Position numbers and translations under genes: made by a program | Notes under the pieces: model-generated | The model's input: only the letters and a program-made list of their open reading frames with translations | Database searches by the model: none | Told to the model about the DNA's origin: nothing | In this document: positions 24,885 through 33,149 of the stretch, one piece after another | Layout: the number at the start of each line of letters is the position of its first letter | Position numbering within the stretch: the stretch's first letter is position 1 | From: an uncultured beta proteobacterium | GTDB taxonomy: Bacteria > Pseudomonadota > Gammaproteobacteria > Burkholderiales > Burkholderiaceae_C | Assembly: GCA_903960915.1 (NCBI GenBank) | Contig: CAJCCO010000037.1 | Coordinates: forward strand, 33,228-97,227 | Length of the DNA stretch: 64,000 nt | Direction of reading: 5' to 3'

Positions 24885-25766
24885 TTACATCCAATAAACC
24901 AGGACGTAGAGGCCCAGCCACACCACGTCCACAAAGTGCCAGTACCAGGCGGCACCTTCAAAGCCGAAGTGGTGGTCAGCCGAGAAATGGCCTTTTTGCA
25001 ATCGCAGGGTGATGAACAACAGCATCAGCATGCCCACAAAAACGTGGAAGCCGTGGAAACCCGTGAGCATGAAGAAGGTGGAACCATACACGCCAGATGT
25101 CAACTTGAGGTTGAGATCATGGTAAGCGTGGTAGTACTCGTAACCCTGCACAACCAGGAACACGATACCCAGCAGCACAGTGAGCCACATGAAAGTCAAG
25201 GTTTTGCTGCGGTTGCCAACAAGCAGGGCGTGGTGAGCAATCGTCAGGGTGACGCCTGAAGTCAACAACAAAGCCGTGTTGATGGTGGGCAACCAGAACG
25301 GGGTCATGGTGGTGAAGGGCTCAACAATGCCAGCGGGTGAGGCCGTGACACCGGCAGCCAGGCTGGGCCAGACGGCTTTGAAGTCGGGCCACAACAGCGC
25401 GTTTTCAAGACTTCCCAACGCGGGCACCGAGTGCGAACGGGCCCACCACAAGGCGGTGAAGAAGGCGCCGAAAAACATCACCTCGGAGAAGATGAACCAG
25501 CTCATGCTCCAGCGGAAGGATAAATCAATCTTTCGGCTGTACTGACCGCTTTCGCTCTCGCCCACAGCCTCGCTGAACCACTGGTACAACACCCCCAAGA
25601 ACCAGACCATACCAAAGGCCAGCGCGTATTTGCCCCAACTCGAGCCATTGATCCACTGGCCGGCGCCAAGGATGACAAAAAACAGACCCAGTGCCGCCAT
25701 CGCGGGATGCCGGGAGGGCTGGGGTACAAAGTAGTAAGGTGTTGTGCCGTGTGCTGTTGAACTCAT
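24885..25766 (-). CDS. ctaE: Cytochrome c oxidase subunit III
   Basis: 293 residues, seven membrane helices. Subunit III marks are FVPQPSRHPAMAALGLFFVI, SFRWSMSWFIFSEVMFFGAFF (with the conserved Glu), ITLRLQKGHFSADHHFGFE and AAWYWHFVDVVWLGLYVLVY. It stabilises the core and guides protons. It is the final structural gene of the run ctaC-ctaD-small protein-ctaG-DUF2970-ctaE and ends at a terminator. Confidence 0.97.
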   Translation of the reverse strand: MSSTAHGTTPYYFVPQPSRHPAMAALGLFFVILGAGQWINGSSWGKYALAFGMVWFLGVLYQWFSEAVGESESGQYSRKIDLSFRWSMSWFIFSEVMFFGAFFTALWWARSHSVPALGSLENALLWPDFKAVWPSLAAGVTASPAGIVEPFTTMTPFWLPTINTALLLTSGVTLTIAHHALLVGNRSKTLTFMWLTVLLGIVFLVVQGYEYYHAYHDLNLKLTSGVYGSTFFMLTGFHGFHVFVGMLMLLFITLRLQKGHFSADHHFGFEGAAWYWHFVDVVWLGLYVLVYWM

Positions 25767-25820
25767 GTCAAATCCATTCCTATCGATTCACTTCTATCTT
25801 GATCAGGTGCCAGGCGGGCC

Positions 25821-26039
25821 TTATTTGGCCACGACCCAATTCACCAGGACTACCAAACTAACTACCATCACTATGGCTGCACCAATACCGACCACAATGA
25901 TGTGAAAGGGGTTGACGCGGGCCATGTCTTCTACAGACTCGCTGTTTTTTCGAATACCCACAAAAGACCAGGCCACCACCTTGACGCTGCGCCAAAACGA
26001 GGCTTGTCGCACCGGCTTTTGAGACAACTCACCGCTCAT
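25821..26039 (-). CDS. DUF2970 small membrane protein
   Basis: 72 residues with one membrane helix near the C-terminus (FHIIVVGIGAAIVMVVSLVVLV). VKVVAWSFVGIRKNSE in the N-terminal half is the DUF2970 signature. The start overlaps the cox11 stop by four bases (ATGA), so it is co-translated with the copper chaperone. The family is regularly found in cox clusters of betaproteobacteria; function unknown. Confidence 0.87.
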   Translation of the reverse strand: MSGELSQKPVRQASFWRSVKVVAWSFVGIRKNSESVEDMARVNPFHIIVVGIGAAIVMVVSLVVLVNWVVAK

Positions 26040-26626
26040 GCCGGCGCCTTGGTCTTAACCACTGCGGCGGCCACCGGTGCTGCCGGCACCTTGCCACCCA
26101 CTTCAAAGAAGGTGTACGACAAGGTAATGGTGGTGACATCTTTAGACAACTTGGGGTCAATCACAAAGACGACAGGCCAGGCTTTTTTCTCACCCGGCTC
26201 GAGTGTGTACTGGTTAAAGCAGAAGCACTCCACCTTGTTGAAATAGGGGCTCGCCTGCTGTGGTGCATAGCTGGGTATTGCCTGCGCCGACATCTTGCGG
26301 TTCTGCATGTTCTGGAACTCGTACATCACTGTGGCCATTTGGCCAGGATGTACTTGCATGGAGCGCTTTTCGGGCTTGAATTCCCAAGGGCCGCGCGAGT
26401 TGGCGTCAAACTCGACCGTGATGGTGCGGCTCACATCCACTTGCGTGTTAGTTACATTCGATTTGGCACCCGGTATATCGCGCTCGCCAATGGCCAGCAC
26501 GTTGATGCCAGTCATCTCGCAAATAGCGTTGTAGATGGGCACCAAGGCATAACCGAAGGCGAACATGCCAGCGGTTACCACCACCAGCTTGCGCACCATC
26601 CGAAAATTTTCAAGCCGAAGGTTCAT
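26036..26626 (-). CDS. ctaG: Cytochrome c oxidase assembly protein CtaG/Cox11
   Basis: 196 residues, one N-terminal membrane helix (LVVVTAGMFAFGYALVPIYN) with the conserved ICEMTGIN after it, then a periplasmic immunoglobulin-like domain. The copper site C-F-C-F is in YFNKVECFCFNQYTLEPGE. Cox11 inserts CuB into subunit I. It lies three bases after the 36-residue small protein and overlaps the DUF2970 start. Confidence 0.96.
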   Translation of the reverse strand: MNLRLENFRMVRKLVVVTAGMFAFGYALVPIYNAICEMTGINVLAIGERDIPGAKSNVTNTQVDVSRTITVEFDANSRGPWEFKPEKRSMQVHPGQMATVMYEFQNMQNRKMSAQAIPSYAPQQASPYFNKVECFCFNQYTLEPGEKKAWPVVFVIDPKLSKDVTTITLSYTFFEVGGKVPAAPVAAAVVKTKAPA

Positions 26627-26629
26627 GGC

Positions 26630-26740
26630 CTATTTGCCCAGAACAATCATCTTGGCCATGAAGCCCACAAAAAACACCAGCGCAACGGAGGCCAGGATCA
26701 ACCCGGTCTTCAGATTAGATTTTTTTTGTTCAGGTGTCAT
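26630..26740 (-). CDS. Cytochrome oxidase small assembly protein (36 residues)
   Basis: A 36-codon ORF from ATG 26740 to TAG 26630, lying between ctaD (20 bases) and ctaG (3 bases). The sequence begins MTPEQKKSNLKTG and continues with one membrane helix (LILASVALVFFVGFMAK). It matches the tiny subunit usually annotated in Comamonadaceae as 'cytochrome oxidase small assembly protein'. Tight spacing on both sides and the helix make it very likely real. It may be a small oxidase subunit or assembly factor. Confidence 0.82.
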   Translation of the reverse strand: MTPEQKKSNLKTGLILASVALVFFVGFMAKMIVLGK

Positions 26741-26760
26741 GGCGGCAATTCAGCTGGGTT

Positions 26761-28380
26761 TCAGGCAACAATTTTGTTGGCCGCCGCATTGAGCTTGGGC
26801 GGTGTTTCAAAGGTGTGGAAAGGGGCTGGCGATGGAACTTCCCACTCCAGACCTTCGGCACCTTCCCAAGGCTTTTGAGGGGCTTTTTCACCCTTGCCCA
26901 TCATGGCGGGCAAGACGATGAAGAAGAAGAAATACACCTGGGCAATACCGAAGGCAAAACCGCCCACAGATGCCAGCGCATTGAAGTCTGCAAACTGCAT
27001 GGGGTAATCAGCATAACGACGTGGCATACCCGCCAGACCCAAGAAGTGCATGGGGAAGAAGGTCACGTTGAACGCAATCAGCGACCACCAGAAGTGGATC
27101 TTGCCGCGCGTTTCGTTGTACATCACACCGGTCCATTTAGGAGCCCAGTAGTAGTAACCAGCAAACATGGCGTACAGCGAACCGGCCACCAGTACATAGT
27201 GGAAGTGAGCCACCACGTAGTAGGTGTCTTGAACCTGAATGTCAATCGGTGCCATGGCCAGAATCAGACCGGTGAAGCCACCCATGGTGAACACGAAAAT
27301 GAAGCCCACAGCAAACAGCATGGGGGTCTCAAAGGTCATGGAACCTTGCCACATGGTGGCGATCCAGTTAAAAATTTTCACGGCAGTCGGCACGGCAATC
27401 AGCATCGTGGCGTACATGAAGAACAACTGGCCAGTCACCGGCATACCGGTGGTGAACATGTGGTGTGCCCAGACGATGAAGGACAGTATGGCAATACTGG
27501 AGGTGGCGTACACCATAGAGGCGTAACCAAACAGTTTCTTGCGGGCAAAAGCGGGCACGATCTGGCTGACGATGCCGAAGGCCGGCAGAATCATGATGTA
27601 GACCTCGGGGTGACCGAAGAACCAGAAAATGTGCTGGTACATCACGGGGTCGCCGCCGCCTGCCGGGTTGAAGAACGAGGTACCAAAATGGCGGTCTGTC
27701 AGCGTCATGGTGATAGCACCGGCCAACACGGGCATCACAGCGATCAGCAGGTAGGCTGTGATGAGCCAGGTCCAGCAGAACATGGGCATTTTCATGAGCG
27801 TCATGCCGGGCGCGCGCATGTTCAAAATAGTCACGATGATGTTGATGGAGCCCATGATGGAGCTGGCACCCAAAATGTGCAGGGCAAAAATGCCGGCGTC
27901 CATGGACGGGCCTTGTTGCAGTGTCAGCGGCGCATACAGCGTCCAGCCTGCAGCAGGTGCGCCACCAGGCATAAAGAAGGAACTAACCAGCGTAGCCGCG
28001 GCAGGAATCATCAGCCAGAAGCTGAAGTTGTTCATGCGGGCAAACGCCATGTCAGCTGCGCCAATTTGCAGCGGAATCATCCAGTTAGCAAAACCCACAA
28101 AGCCCGGCATGATGGCGCCAAACACCATGATCAGACCGTGCATGGTGGTGAGCTGATTGAACAGCTCGGGATTCACCAGTTGCAAGCCTGGCTGAAACAG
28201 CTCGGCACGAATCAGCAAAGCCAAAACACCGCCAATCATCAGCATCGAGAAGCTGAACAGCAGGTACAAGGTACCAATGTCTTTGTGGTTGGTTGCAAAA
28301 ACCCAACGGCGCCAGCCCACAGGGGCGTGGTCGTGGTGATCGTCGTGGGCGTGATCGTGGTGGTCTAGAACGGCACTCAT
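26761..28380 (-). CDS. ctaD: Cytochrome c oxidase subunit I (aa3 type)
   Basis: 539 residues, twelve membrane helices; AAGGA lies ahead of ATG 28380. The N-terminus is rich in His and Asp ([20 protein letters not shown]). Redox ligands are visible: the low-spin heme His in [14 protein letters not shown], CuB site and cross-linked Tyr in [30 protein letters not shown], and the heme a/a3 pair in [14 protein letters not shown]. The K-channel and D-channel regions look complete. It reduces oxygen to water while pumping protons. Confidence 0.98.
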   Translation of the reverse strand: MSAVLDHHDHAHDDHHDHAPVGWRRWVFATNHKDIGTLYLLFSFSMLMIGGVLALLIRAELFQPGLQLVNPELFNQLTTMHGLIMVFGAIMPGFVGFANWMIPLQIGAADMAFARMNNFSFWLMIPAAATLVSSFFMPGGAPAAGWTLYAPLTLQQGPSMDAGIFALHILGASSIMGSINIIVTILNMRAPGMTLMKMPMFCWTWLITAYLLIAVMPVLAGAITMTLTDRHFGTSFFNPAGGGDPVMYQHIFWFFGHPEVYIMILPAFGIVSQIVPAFARKKLFGYASMVYATSSIAILSFIVWAHHMFTTGMPVTGQLFFMYATMLIAVPTAVKIFNWIATMWQGSMTFETPMLFAVGFIFVFTMGGFTGLILAMAPIDIQVQDTYYVVAHFHYVLVAGSLYAMFAGYYYWAPKWTGVMYNETRGKIHFWWSLIAFNVTFFPMHFLGLAGMPRRYADYPMQFADFNALASVGGFAFGIAQVYFFFFIVLPAMMGKGEKAPQKPWEGAEGLEWEVPSPAPFHTFETPPKLNAAANKIVA

Positions 28381-28415
28381 TCTGATTTCCTTCTCAATAC
28401 TTTAATCTTGGCAAA

Positions 28416-29603
28416 TTATTTGCGGGCAGCCAGCACTTCAGCGGGCTGCACCAACTGGCCAGTCTTGTTGGACCAGTTGTTTTTGGTGAAGGTGATGACA
28501 GCAGCAATATCGGTGTCACTCATTGATTTCCATGCAGGCATGGTCAAATTGTTTTGACCATTCAACAAAACCATGATTTGTTTGGTTTTGTCGGCATCGA
28601 GCACCACGGCAGCACCGTCAAGTGCCTTGATCGGGCCGGCACCCTTGCCGCTGGCTTGGTGGCAGGCAGCACAGTTGGCGGCATACACTTTTTCACCGCG
28701 CTTGGACAGGTCTTCGGCGGTCCAGACTTTGGTTGGATCATCCGCTTTGGCAGCCATTTTTTTCTGCTCAGCGGCCACCCACAGGGCATAGTCTTCAGCC
28801 GACACCACTTTCACGTGGATAGGCATGTAGGCGTGCTCTTTGCCGCACAACTCGACGCACTGACCGTGGTAATCACCAATCTTTTCGGCGCGAAACCAGG
28901 TGTCACGTACAAAGCCGGGAATAGCGTCTTGCTTGATACCAAACGAAGGCACCATGAAAGAGTGAATCACGTCGTTGGCCGTGGTGATGATGCGAACTTT
29001 CTTGTTCACGGGAACCACCATAGGATGGTCTACCTTGAGCAAATAGTCATCAACTGCTTCCCCTTTTTTAGGGCCGCCATCGTTGGACATCTGACGGTGC
29101 GCTGCATCCAGGGAGGAGATGAAACCAATGCCTTCGCCCTCGCCCTTGATGTAGTCGTAACCCCATTTCCACTGCATGCCTGTGACCTTGATGGTCAGGT
29201 CGGCGTTGGTGGTGTCTTTCATGGCAACGACCACCTTGGTGGCGGGCAAAGCCATCAAGATCACGATGATGAAAGGAACAATGGTCCAGATAATTTCGAC
29301 CGTCACCGACTCGTGAAAGTTGGCGGCCTTGTGGCCAACCGACTTACGGTGTTTCCAGATGGAGTAAAACATCACTGCAAACACTGCTACGAATATGACC
29401 GTGCACAAAATCAGCATGAACCAGTGAAGCCAGGCTTGCTCTTGGGCAATTTTGGTGACGGCTGGATGCAAATTCAGTTGATTGACCGCCGGGCCGCCGG
29501 GTAAGTCATTGACCGCAAGGGCCGCCGTAAAAGCCACAGAACCAGCCCAGGCAAATGCTGCCAACCACACTGCTGCCAATTTATTGAAAATGCTCTTCAT
29601 CAT
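28416..29603 (-). CDS. ctaC: Cytochrome c oxidase subunit II with fused C-terminal cytochrome c domain
   Basis: 395 residues from ATG 29603; an in-frame GTG two codons earlier is less likely. A signal segment and two membrane helices precede the periplasmic CuA domain: IHSFMVPSFGIKQDAIPG and GQCVELCGKEHAYMPIHV supply the two Cys, two His, Glu and Met ligands. About residues 305-395 form a cytochrome c domain with the heme site NCAACHQASGKGAGP and the axial Met region NNLTMPAWKSM. Subunit II with an attached cytochrome c is the caa3-type arrangement. It begins the structural operon ahead of ctaD. Confidence 0.96.
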   Translation of the reverse strand: MMKSIFNKLAAVWLAAFAWAGSVAFTAALAVNDLPGGPAVNQLNLHPAVTKIAQEQAWLHWFMLILCTVIFVAVFAVMFYSIWKHRKSVGHKAANFHESVTVEIIWTIVPFIIVILMALPATKVVVAMKDTTNADLTIKVTGMQWKWGYDYIKGEGEGIGFISSLDAAHRQMSNDGGPKKGEAVDDYLLKVDHPMVVPVNKKVRIITTANDVIHSFMVPSFGIKQDAIPGFVRDTWFRAEKIGDYHGQCVELCGKEHAYMPIHVKVVSAEDYALWVAAEQKKMAAKADDPTKVWTAEDLSKRGEKVYAANCAACHQASGKGAGPIKALDGAAVVLDADKTKQIMVLLNGQNNLTMPAWKSMSDTDIAAVITFTKNNWSNKTGQLVQPAEVLAARK

Positions 29604-29662
29604 GTTCACTTCTTCATAGCCTCAAAACTTAATCAATCTGACCCGACCTGCGCACCGGTCAT

Positions 29663-30130
29663 TCACAGGGTGCGCAATGCCATCCGAATTTCTTTTGCCA
29701 GCATGGGACGCAATTCAGGACGAACAAACCGCCCCACATTGATGGAGCGTCCCTGCCCCGAAACCTCAATCAACGACCGCTCACCTCGCTTGGGCTCGAT
29801 CCGAACCCACTCTTGGCGGAATTCGGTACGCTCAAGCTTGCCGGCTGTTTCCAGCTCCACCAGCAAATGCCCGTCTCGCAAAACAATGCGCTCACCGTCA
29901 GTGGCGTGGCGTGCATAAAGCAGAAACCCAGCACCCACAGCCACCAGTTCAAGCCAGGCAAATGGCAACACCATCACGGCGCCTTGAAACCAGAACACGG
30001 TGCCAATACCCAAGGAAACGATGCACAAGGACAGGTAAAACCAGGCCAACTGGGCGGGAGAAATCGCACAGTTACGTCGCAAGAACCATTGGATGCTCTG
30101 GTCTTGCACAGTGGCAAATCGAAAGTCCAT
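29663..30130 (-). CDS. DUF2244 membrane protein
   Basis: 155 residues from ATG 30130 (an upstream in-frame start at 30139 is possible). Two membrane helices (LAWFYLSLCIVSLGIGTVFW and VLPFAWLELVAVGAGFLLYA) precede a cytoplasmic beta-rich part with RIVLRDGHLLVELE and RSINVGRFVRPELRPMLAKE, the DUF2244 signature. It lies just upstream of ctaC on the same strand, a position where DUF2244 genes are common. Function unknown. Confidence 0.82.
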   Translation of the reverse strand: MDFRFATVQDQSIQWFLRRNCAISPAQLAWFYLSLCIVSLGIGTVFWFQGAVMVLPFAWLELVAVGAGFLLYARHATDGERIVLRDGHLLVELETAGKLERTEFRQEWVRIEPKRGERSLIEVSGQGRSINVGRFVRPELRPMLAKEIRMALRTL

Positions 30131-30263
30131 GTTAATCAAGCGCCATCTCTGGCATACACCATTTCTAACGGGTTACATACAGCGCAAACCCGCGCTGTAC
30201 AAGCTGAATCGGGGCGATTGTAGCCCACACCTCCAGCGATGACTGACCTAGGCGCGATGGACT

Positions 30264-31169
30264 TCATGGCAGTGACGGGTAAGTCTTTGGCAGACTTAAA
30301 GTTTCCCGCATTTGTGCTAGCGACAACACCGTTTCAGGCTTCACTGACAGGCGCGGCTGGGGCTTGAAGGCGTGGCCGTAAATGATTTCAAAAGTCAGTT
30401 GCAAAGGACGCGCCTTCAATGCCTGGCGCAAGCTGGCCAGCCACTGGCGGCCCCTTAGGCCCGCAAATCGCTGAGGATGCAGGTTGCGCCCCAGGCCCCG
30501 TAACTCTTCGAGTAAGCGCTCTGGCGTCTCAAAAGTGAGCGTGATGCGCTCCATGTCCATCACGGGCTCGGCGAAACCTGCCGCCACCAGCATGTCGCCC
30601 CAGTCATGCATGTCGGTGAACTCATGCGAGGGTGCCGGCCAGCCCAAGGCCTGATACAGGTCACGCAATTCGCGCAAGGTATCTGGCCCCAGGCAGGAAA
30701 ACATCACAAAACCCTCAACCGCCAGGGCACGGTGCCACTGGGCCATGAGTTGCTGCGGATCGGCCGCCATGTGCAAAGACATATTGGCCCATACCATCTG
30801 CACCGAGGCCTCGGCAGGCCGCTCAAAGCGCGTGGCCGGGCCGCTCCAGGCGGAAGGGTTCCACCATGGTTTTGCTATGGATTGCGTAGCAAACTTTGTA
30901 TAGCTGTCATTGCTTTCAGTGACAAAGCATTGCGCCTTGGGGTAGCGCTGGGTCAGCAACGCATGGGTCTGCAGACCGCCACGTACCGGCTGCCAATGCG
31001 CCCAGCGCTCGGGCTTCAGCGTGATCCATTCGAGCCGCTCCTGCATCCGGTTGCCCACCTCTTCATGCAACCAAGGCGATACGCTGGCGGGCAACTGCTG
31101 CCAGCGTGCAGCGGCCTGGGGATCGATGGTGGGGGGACGCTGGTTGGCCATGGTGAAAATCAAGTTCAT
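30264..31169 (-). CDS. BioC-like SAM-dependent methyltransferase with an unusual motif I
   Basis: 301 residues from ATG 31169; ATG 31151 (MANQRPPTIDPQAA) is a good alternative. The C-terminal two thirds resemble malonyl-ACP O-methyltransferase BioC: FVMFSCLGPDTLRELRDLYQ, EFTDMHDWGDMLVAAGFAEP, LLEELRGLGRNLHPQR and LTFEIIYGHAFKP. Where a methyltransferase normally has a GxGxG motif, this protein has WQPVRGGLQTHALLTQRYPK, so the first cofactor loop is altered. No other biotin gene is near. It is divergent from comF, with 17 bases between the starts. It could be a BioC or a paralogue of other function. Confidence 0.7.
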   Translation of the reverse strand: MNLIFTMANQRPPTIDPQAAARWQQLPASVSPWLHEEVGNRMQERLEWITLKPERWAHWQPVRGGLQTHALLTQRYPKAQCFVTESNDSYTKFATQSIAKPWWNPSAWSGPATRFERPAEASVQMVWANMSLHMAADPQQLMAQWHRALAVEGFVMFSCLGPDTLRELRDLYQALGWPAPSHEFTDMHDWGDMLVAAGFAEPVMDMERITLTFETPERLLEELRGLGRNLHPQRFAGLRGRQWLASLRQALKARPLQLTFEIIYGHAFKPQPRLSVKPETVLSLAQMRETLSLPKTYPSLP

Positions 31170-31186
31170 CAGAGTATATTGACTGG

Positions 31187-31882
31187 GTGATACCCGGCCT
31201 ATTTACCCGTTTAATGCACAAGCTGCCCAGCCAGTGTCGGGTGTGCCATGCCTGGCCCGGGCGCATCATTTGCGACGACTGCGTGGCGCGTTTTGCCCAG
31301 CCCCAGCCACGCTGCCAGAGCTGTGCGCTGGCCCTCCCCGCAGGGTTGGCGCACTGCGGCAACTGCCTCAAGAACCCACCGCCGCTTGACCGCTGCCTGG
31401 CGGCCGTGTCTTATGGCTTTCCCTGGGCCGGACTGATTCAGGCCTTCAAGTTTCACGCCAACCCGGGACTGGCACACGCTTGGGGCGTGCTGCTAAAAAG
31501 TACGCCCTGGGTAGAGCCCGCGCTGGAGGCGGCTGATTGGGTGTTGCCCATGCCCTTGTCGGTTCAAAGGCTGCAAAGTCGTGGCTTCAACCAGTCGCTA
31601 TTACTGGCCCAGGCCCTGGCGCCCGCCAAAACCCACCCGACGCTGCTGCTGCGCATTAGAAACACGCCGCCACAAAGTTCTCTGCCCCGCCATGAGCGGC
31701 TGACCAGTCTGAAAGATGCGCTGGCGCTAGACCCTTTGCTGGCCAGCCACGTCAGGGCAAAGCGCGTGGTGCTGGTGGACGATGTCATGACCAGTGGTGC
31801 CTCGCTTTTTACCGCGGCACACACACTGCGCGCGGCAGGTGCAGCGCACATCACGGGCTTGGTGATAGCGCGCACCGAATAA
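31187..31882 (+). CDS. ComF family phosphoribosyltransferase-like protein
   Basis: 231 residues from GTG 31187; ATG 31214 is an alternative. The N-terminus carries four cysteine pairs (CRVC, CDDC, CQSC, CGNC) expected to bind zinc. The rest is a type I phosphoribosyltransferase fold with AVSYGFPWAGLIQAFKFHAN, PMPLSVQRLQSRGFNQS and the PRPP loop RVVLVDDVMTSGASLFTAA. ComF proteins take part in DNA uptake in transformable bacteria, but they are widely kept in non-competent ones. Followed after 34 bases by trmL. Confidence 0.9.
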   Translation: MIPGLFTRLMHKLPSQCRVCHAWPGRIICDDCVARFAQPQPRCQSCALALPAGLAHCGNCLKNPPPLDRCLAAVSYGFPWAGLIQAFKFHANPGLAHAWGVLLKSTPWVEPALEAADWVLPMPLSVQRLQSRGFNQSLLLAQALAPAKTHPTLLLRIRNTPPQSSLPRHERLTSLKDALALDPLLASHVRAKRVVLVDDVMTSGASLFTAAHTLRAAGAAHITGLVIARTE

Positions 31883-31916
31883 ACCCCGGGCCAGACCCCG
31901 GCGACAATGCCGCACC

Positions 31917-32390
31917 ATGTTTCATATTGTGCTGGTTCACCCAGAAATTCCGCCCAACACGGGCAACATCATTCGCCTGGCGGCCAACACGGGCTGCACC
32001 CTGCACTTGATTGAGCCGCTGGGATTCTCCATGGACGACAAGCACATGCGGCGCGCCGGACTGGACTACCACGAGTACGCCGAACTCAGGCGCCATGCCA
32101 ACTGGCAGGCTTTCCTACAGGCAGAGCGCCCCATACCAGAGCGCATGTTTGCCCTCACCACCCGTGCCACACGTCACGCGTTTGAGGTGGCTTTTGCCCC
32201 TGGCGACTGGCTGGTGTTTGGGTCAGAGACCAAAGGTTTGCCAGACGCAGTGCGCCAGTGTTTTAGCCCGCCGCAAGGGTTGAAGTTGCCCATGGTGGAA
32301 GGCCAGCGCAGCCTGAATTTGTCCAACGCCGTGGCAGTGACGGTATTTGAGGCCTGGCGACAAAATGATTTCGGGCAACCGGGCAGCTAA
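31917..32390 (+). CDS. trmL: tRNA (cytidine/uridine-34-2'-O)-methyltransferase TrmL
   Basis: 157 residues, a minimal SPOUT methyltransferase of the usual TrmL length. It methylates the wobble ribose of certain leucine tRNAs. The knot motifs are HPEIPPNTGNIIRLAANTGC (motif 1), DWLVFGSETKGLPDAV (motif 2) and VEGQRSLNLSNAVAVTVFEA (motif 3, the SAM site). The start ATG 31917 gives the family-typical N-terminus MFHIVLVHPEIPPN. Probably transcribed with comF. Confidence 0.95.
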   Translation: MFHIVLVHPEIPPNTGNIIRLAANTGCTLHLIEPLGFSMDDKHMRRAGLDYHEYAELRRHANWQAFLQAERPIPERMFALTTRATRHAFEVAFAPGDWLVFGSETKGLPDAVRQCFSPPQGLKLPMVEGQRSLNLSNAVAVTVFEAWRQNDFGQPGS

Positions 32391-32423
32391 ACCGCAGCAG
32401 TCGCCGCAGTCGCCCTTTGAGAG

Positions 32424-32879
32424 TCAGGCGTAATAGCGCGCCAGCGACTCGGCCACACACACCGGCTTGACCGAGCCTTCTCGCTCAATCGCCACCTCCC
32501 AGCTCATCTGAACGCCGTTGTTGTCGATGGCGTCCATCTGCAGCAGCTTCATGCGCGCCCGCAGGCGACTGCCCACCGGCACCGGGGCCATGAAACGGAC
32601 TTTGTTGAGCCCATAGTTCACGCCCATGCGAACTTGCACGATCTCAATCGTTGATTCAAAAAATCGGGGTATCAGAGACAAGGTCAAGAAGCCGTGGGCA
32701 ATAGGGCCGCCAAACGGGCCCGCCTTGGCTTTTTCCACATCGACGTGAATCCATTGGTGATCGCCGGTGGCTTGCGCGAACTGGTTCACTTGTTCTTGCG
32801 TGATGGTGATCCAGTCACTGTCGGCCACGTTGTGCCCCACCAGGGGCGTCAGTTCAGAGAGGGTTTGAAAGGTTTTCAT
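32424..32879 (-). CDS. MaoC family (R)-specific enoyl-CoA hydratase-like dehydratase
   Basis: 151 residues, single hot-dog fold. The hydratase motif with catalytic Asp and His is FAQATGDHQWIHVD, followed by GPFGGPIAHGFLTLSLIPRF and VNYGLNKVRFMAPVPVGSRL. The family hydrates trans-2-enoyl-CoA in fatty-acid or polyester metabolism. It is convergent with trmL (33 bases apart) and a lone gene. The precise chain-length preference cannot be read. Confidence 0.9.
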   Translation of the reverse strand: MKTFQTLSELTPLVGHNVADSDWITITQEQVNQFAQATGDHQWIHVDVEKAKAGPFGGPIAHGFLTLSLIPRFFESTIEIVQVRMGVNYGLNKVRFMAPVPVGSRLRARMKLLQMDAIDNNGVQMSWEVAIEREGSVKPVCVAESLARYYA

Positions 32880-33149
32880 CGCTGGACTGTAGCAATGACG
32901 GCCAGCGCCTGCCTGTCAGCTAAGCGACAAAAACTGCCACACCCTGCGGCCCTCGCCCTGGTTAATTAACTTACGATTATTAAAAACAATACCCTTATGA
33001 AATTCGGGTGAAATACGAAGTAAAGGATGAAAGATTAGGCGCTAAACTGAATTTGTAAAGTTAACGTCATCGATCACACAATAATGCGATAAGTGTGTAT
33101 CCGTCGTACAGATATTGGCCAAAGATAATTAAAAAATTAGGAGATCTGT
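32880..33149 (+). other. AT-rich intergenic region upstream of the chemotaxis-kinase gene
   Basis: About 270 bases between two divergent genes, the longest gap in the window. From about 32960 it is clearly more AT-rich than the surroundings (runs such as TTAATTAAC and GATTATTAAAAAC). It probably holds promoters for both neighbours, but I cannot pick a convincing -35/-10 pair. No ORF, tRNA or hairpin terminator is seen. Confidence 0.5.

Noticed and set aside
26734..28368. 544-codon plus-strand frame opposite ctaD
   Set aside because: Mirror of a highly conserved oxidase gene; His/Gly/Gln-rich with no family signal.
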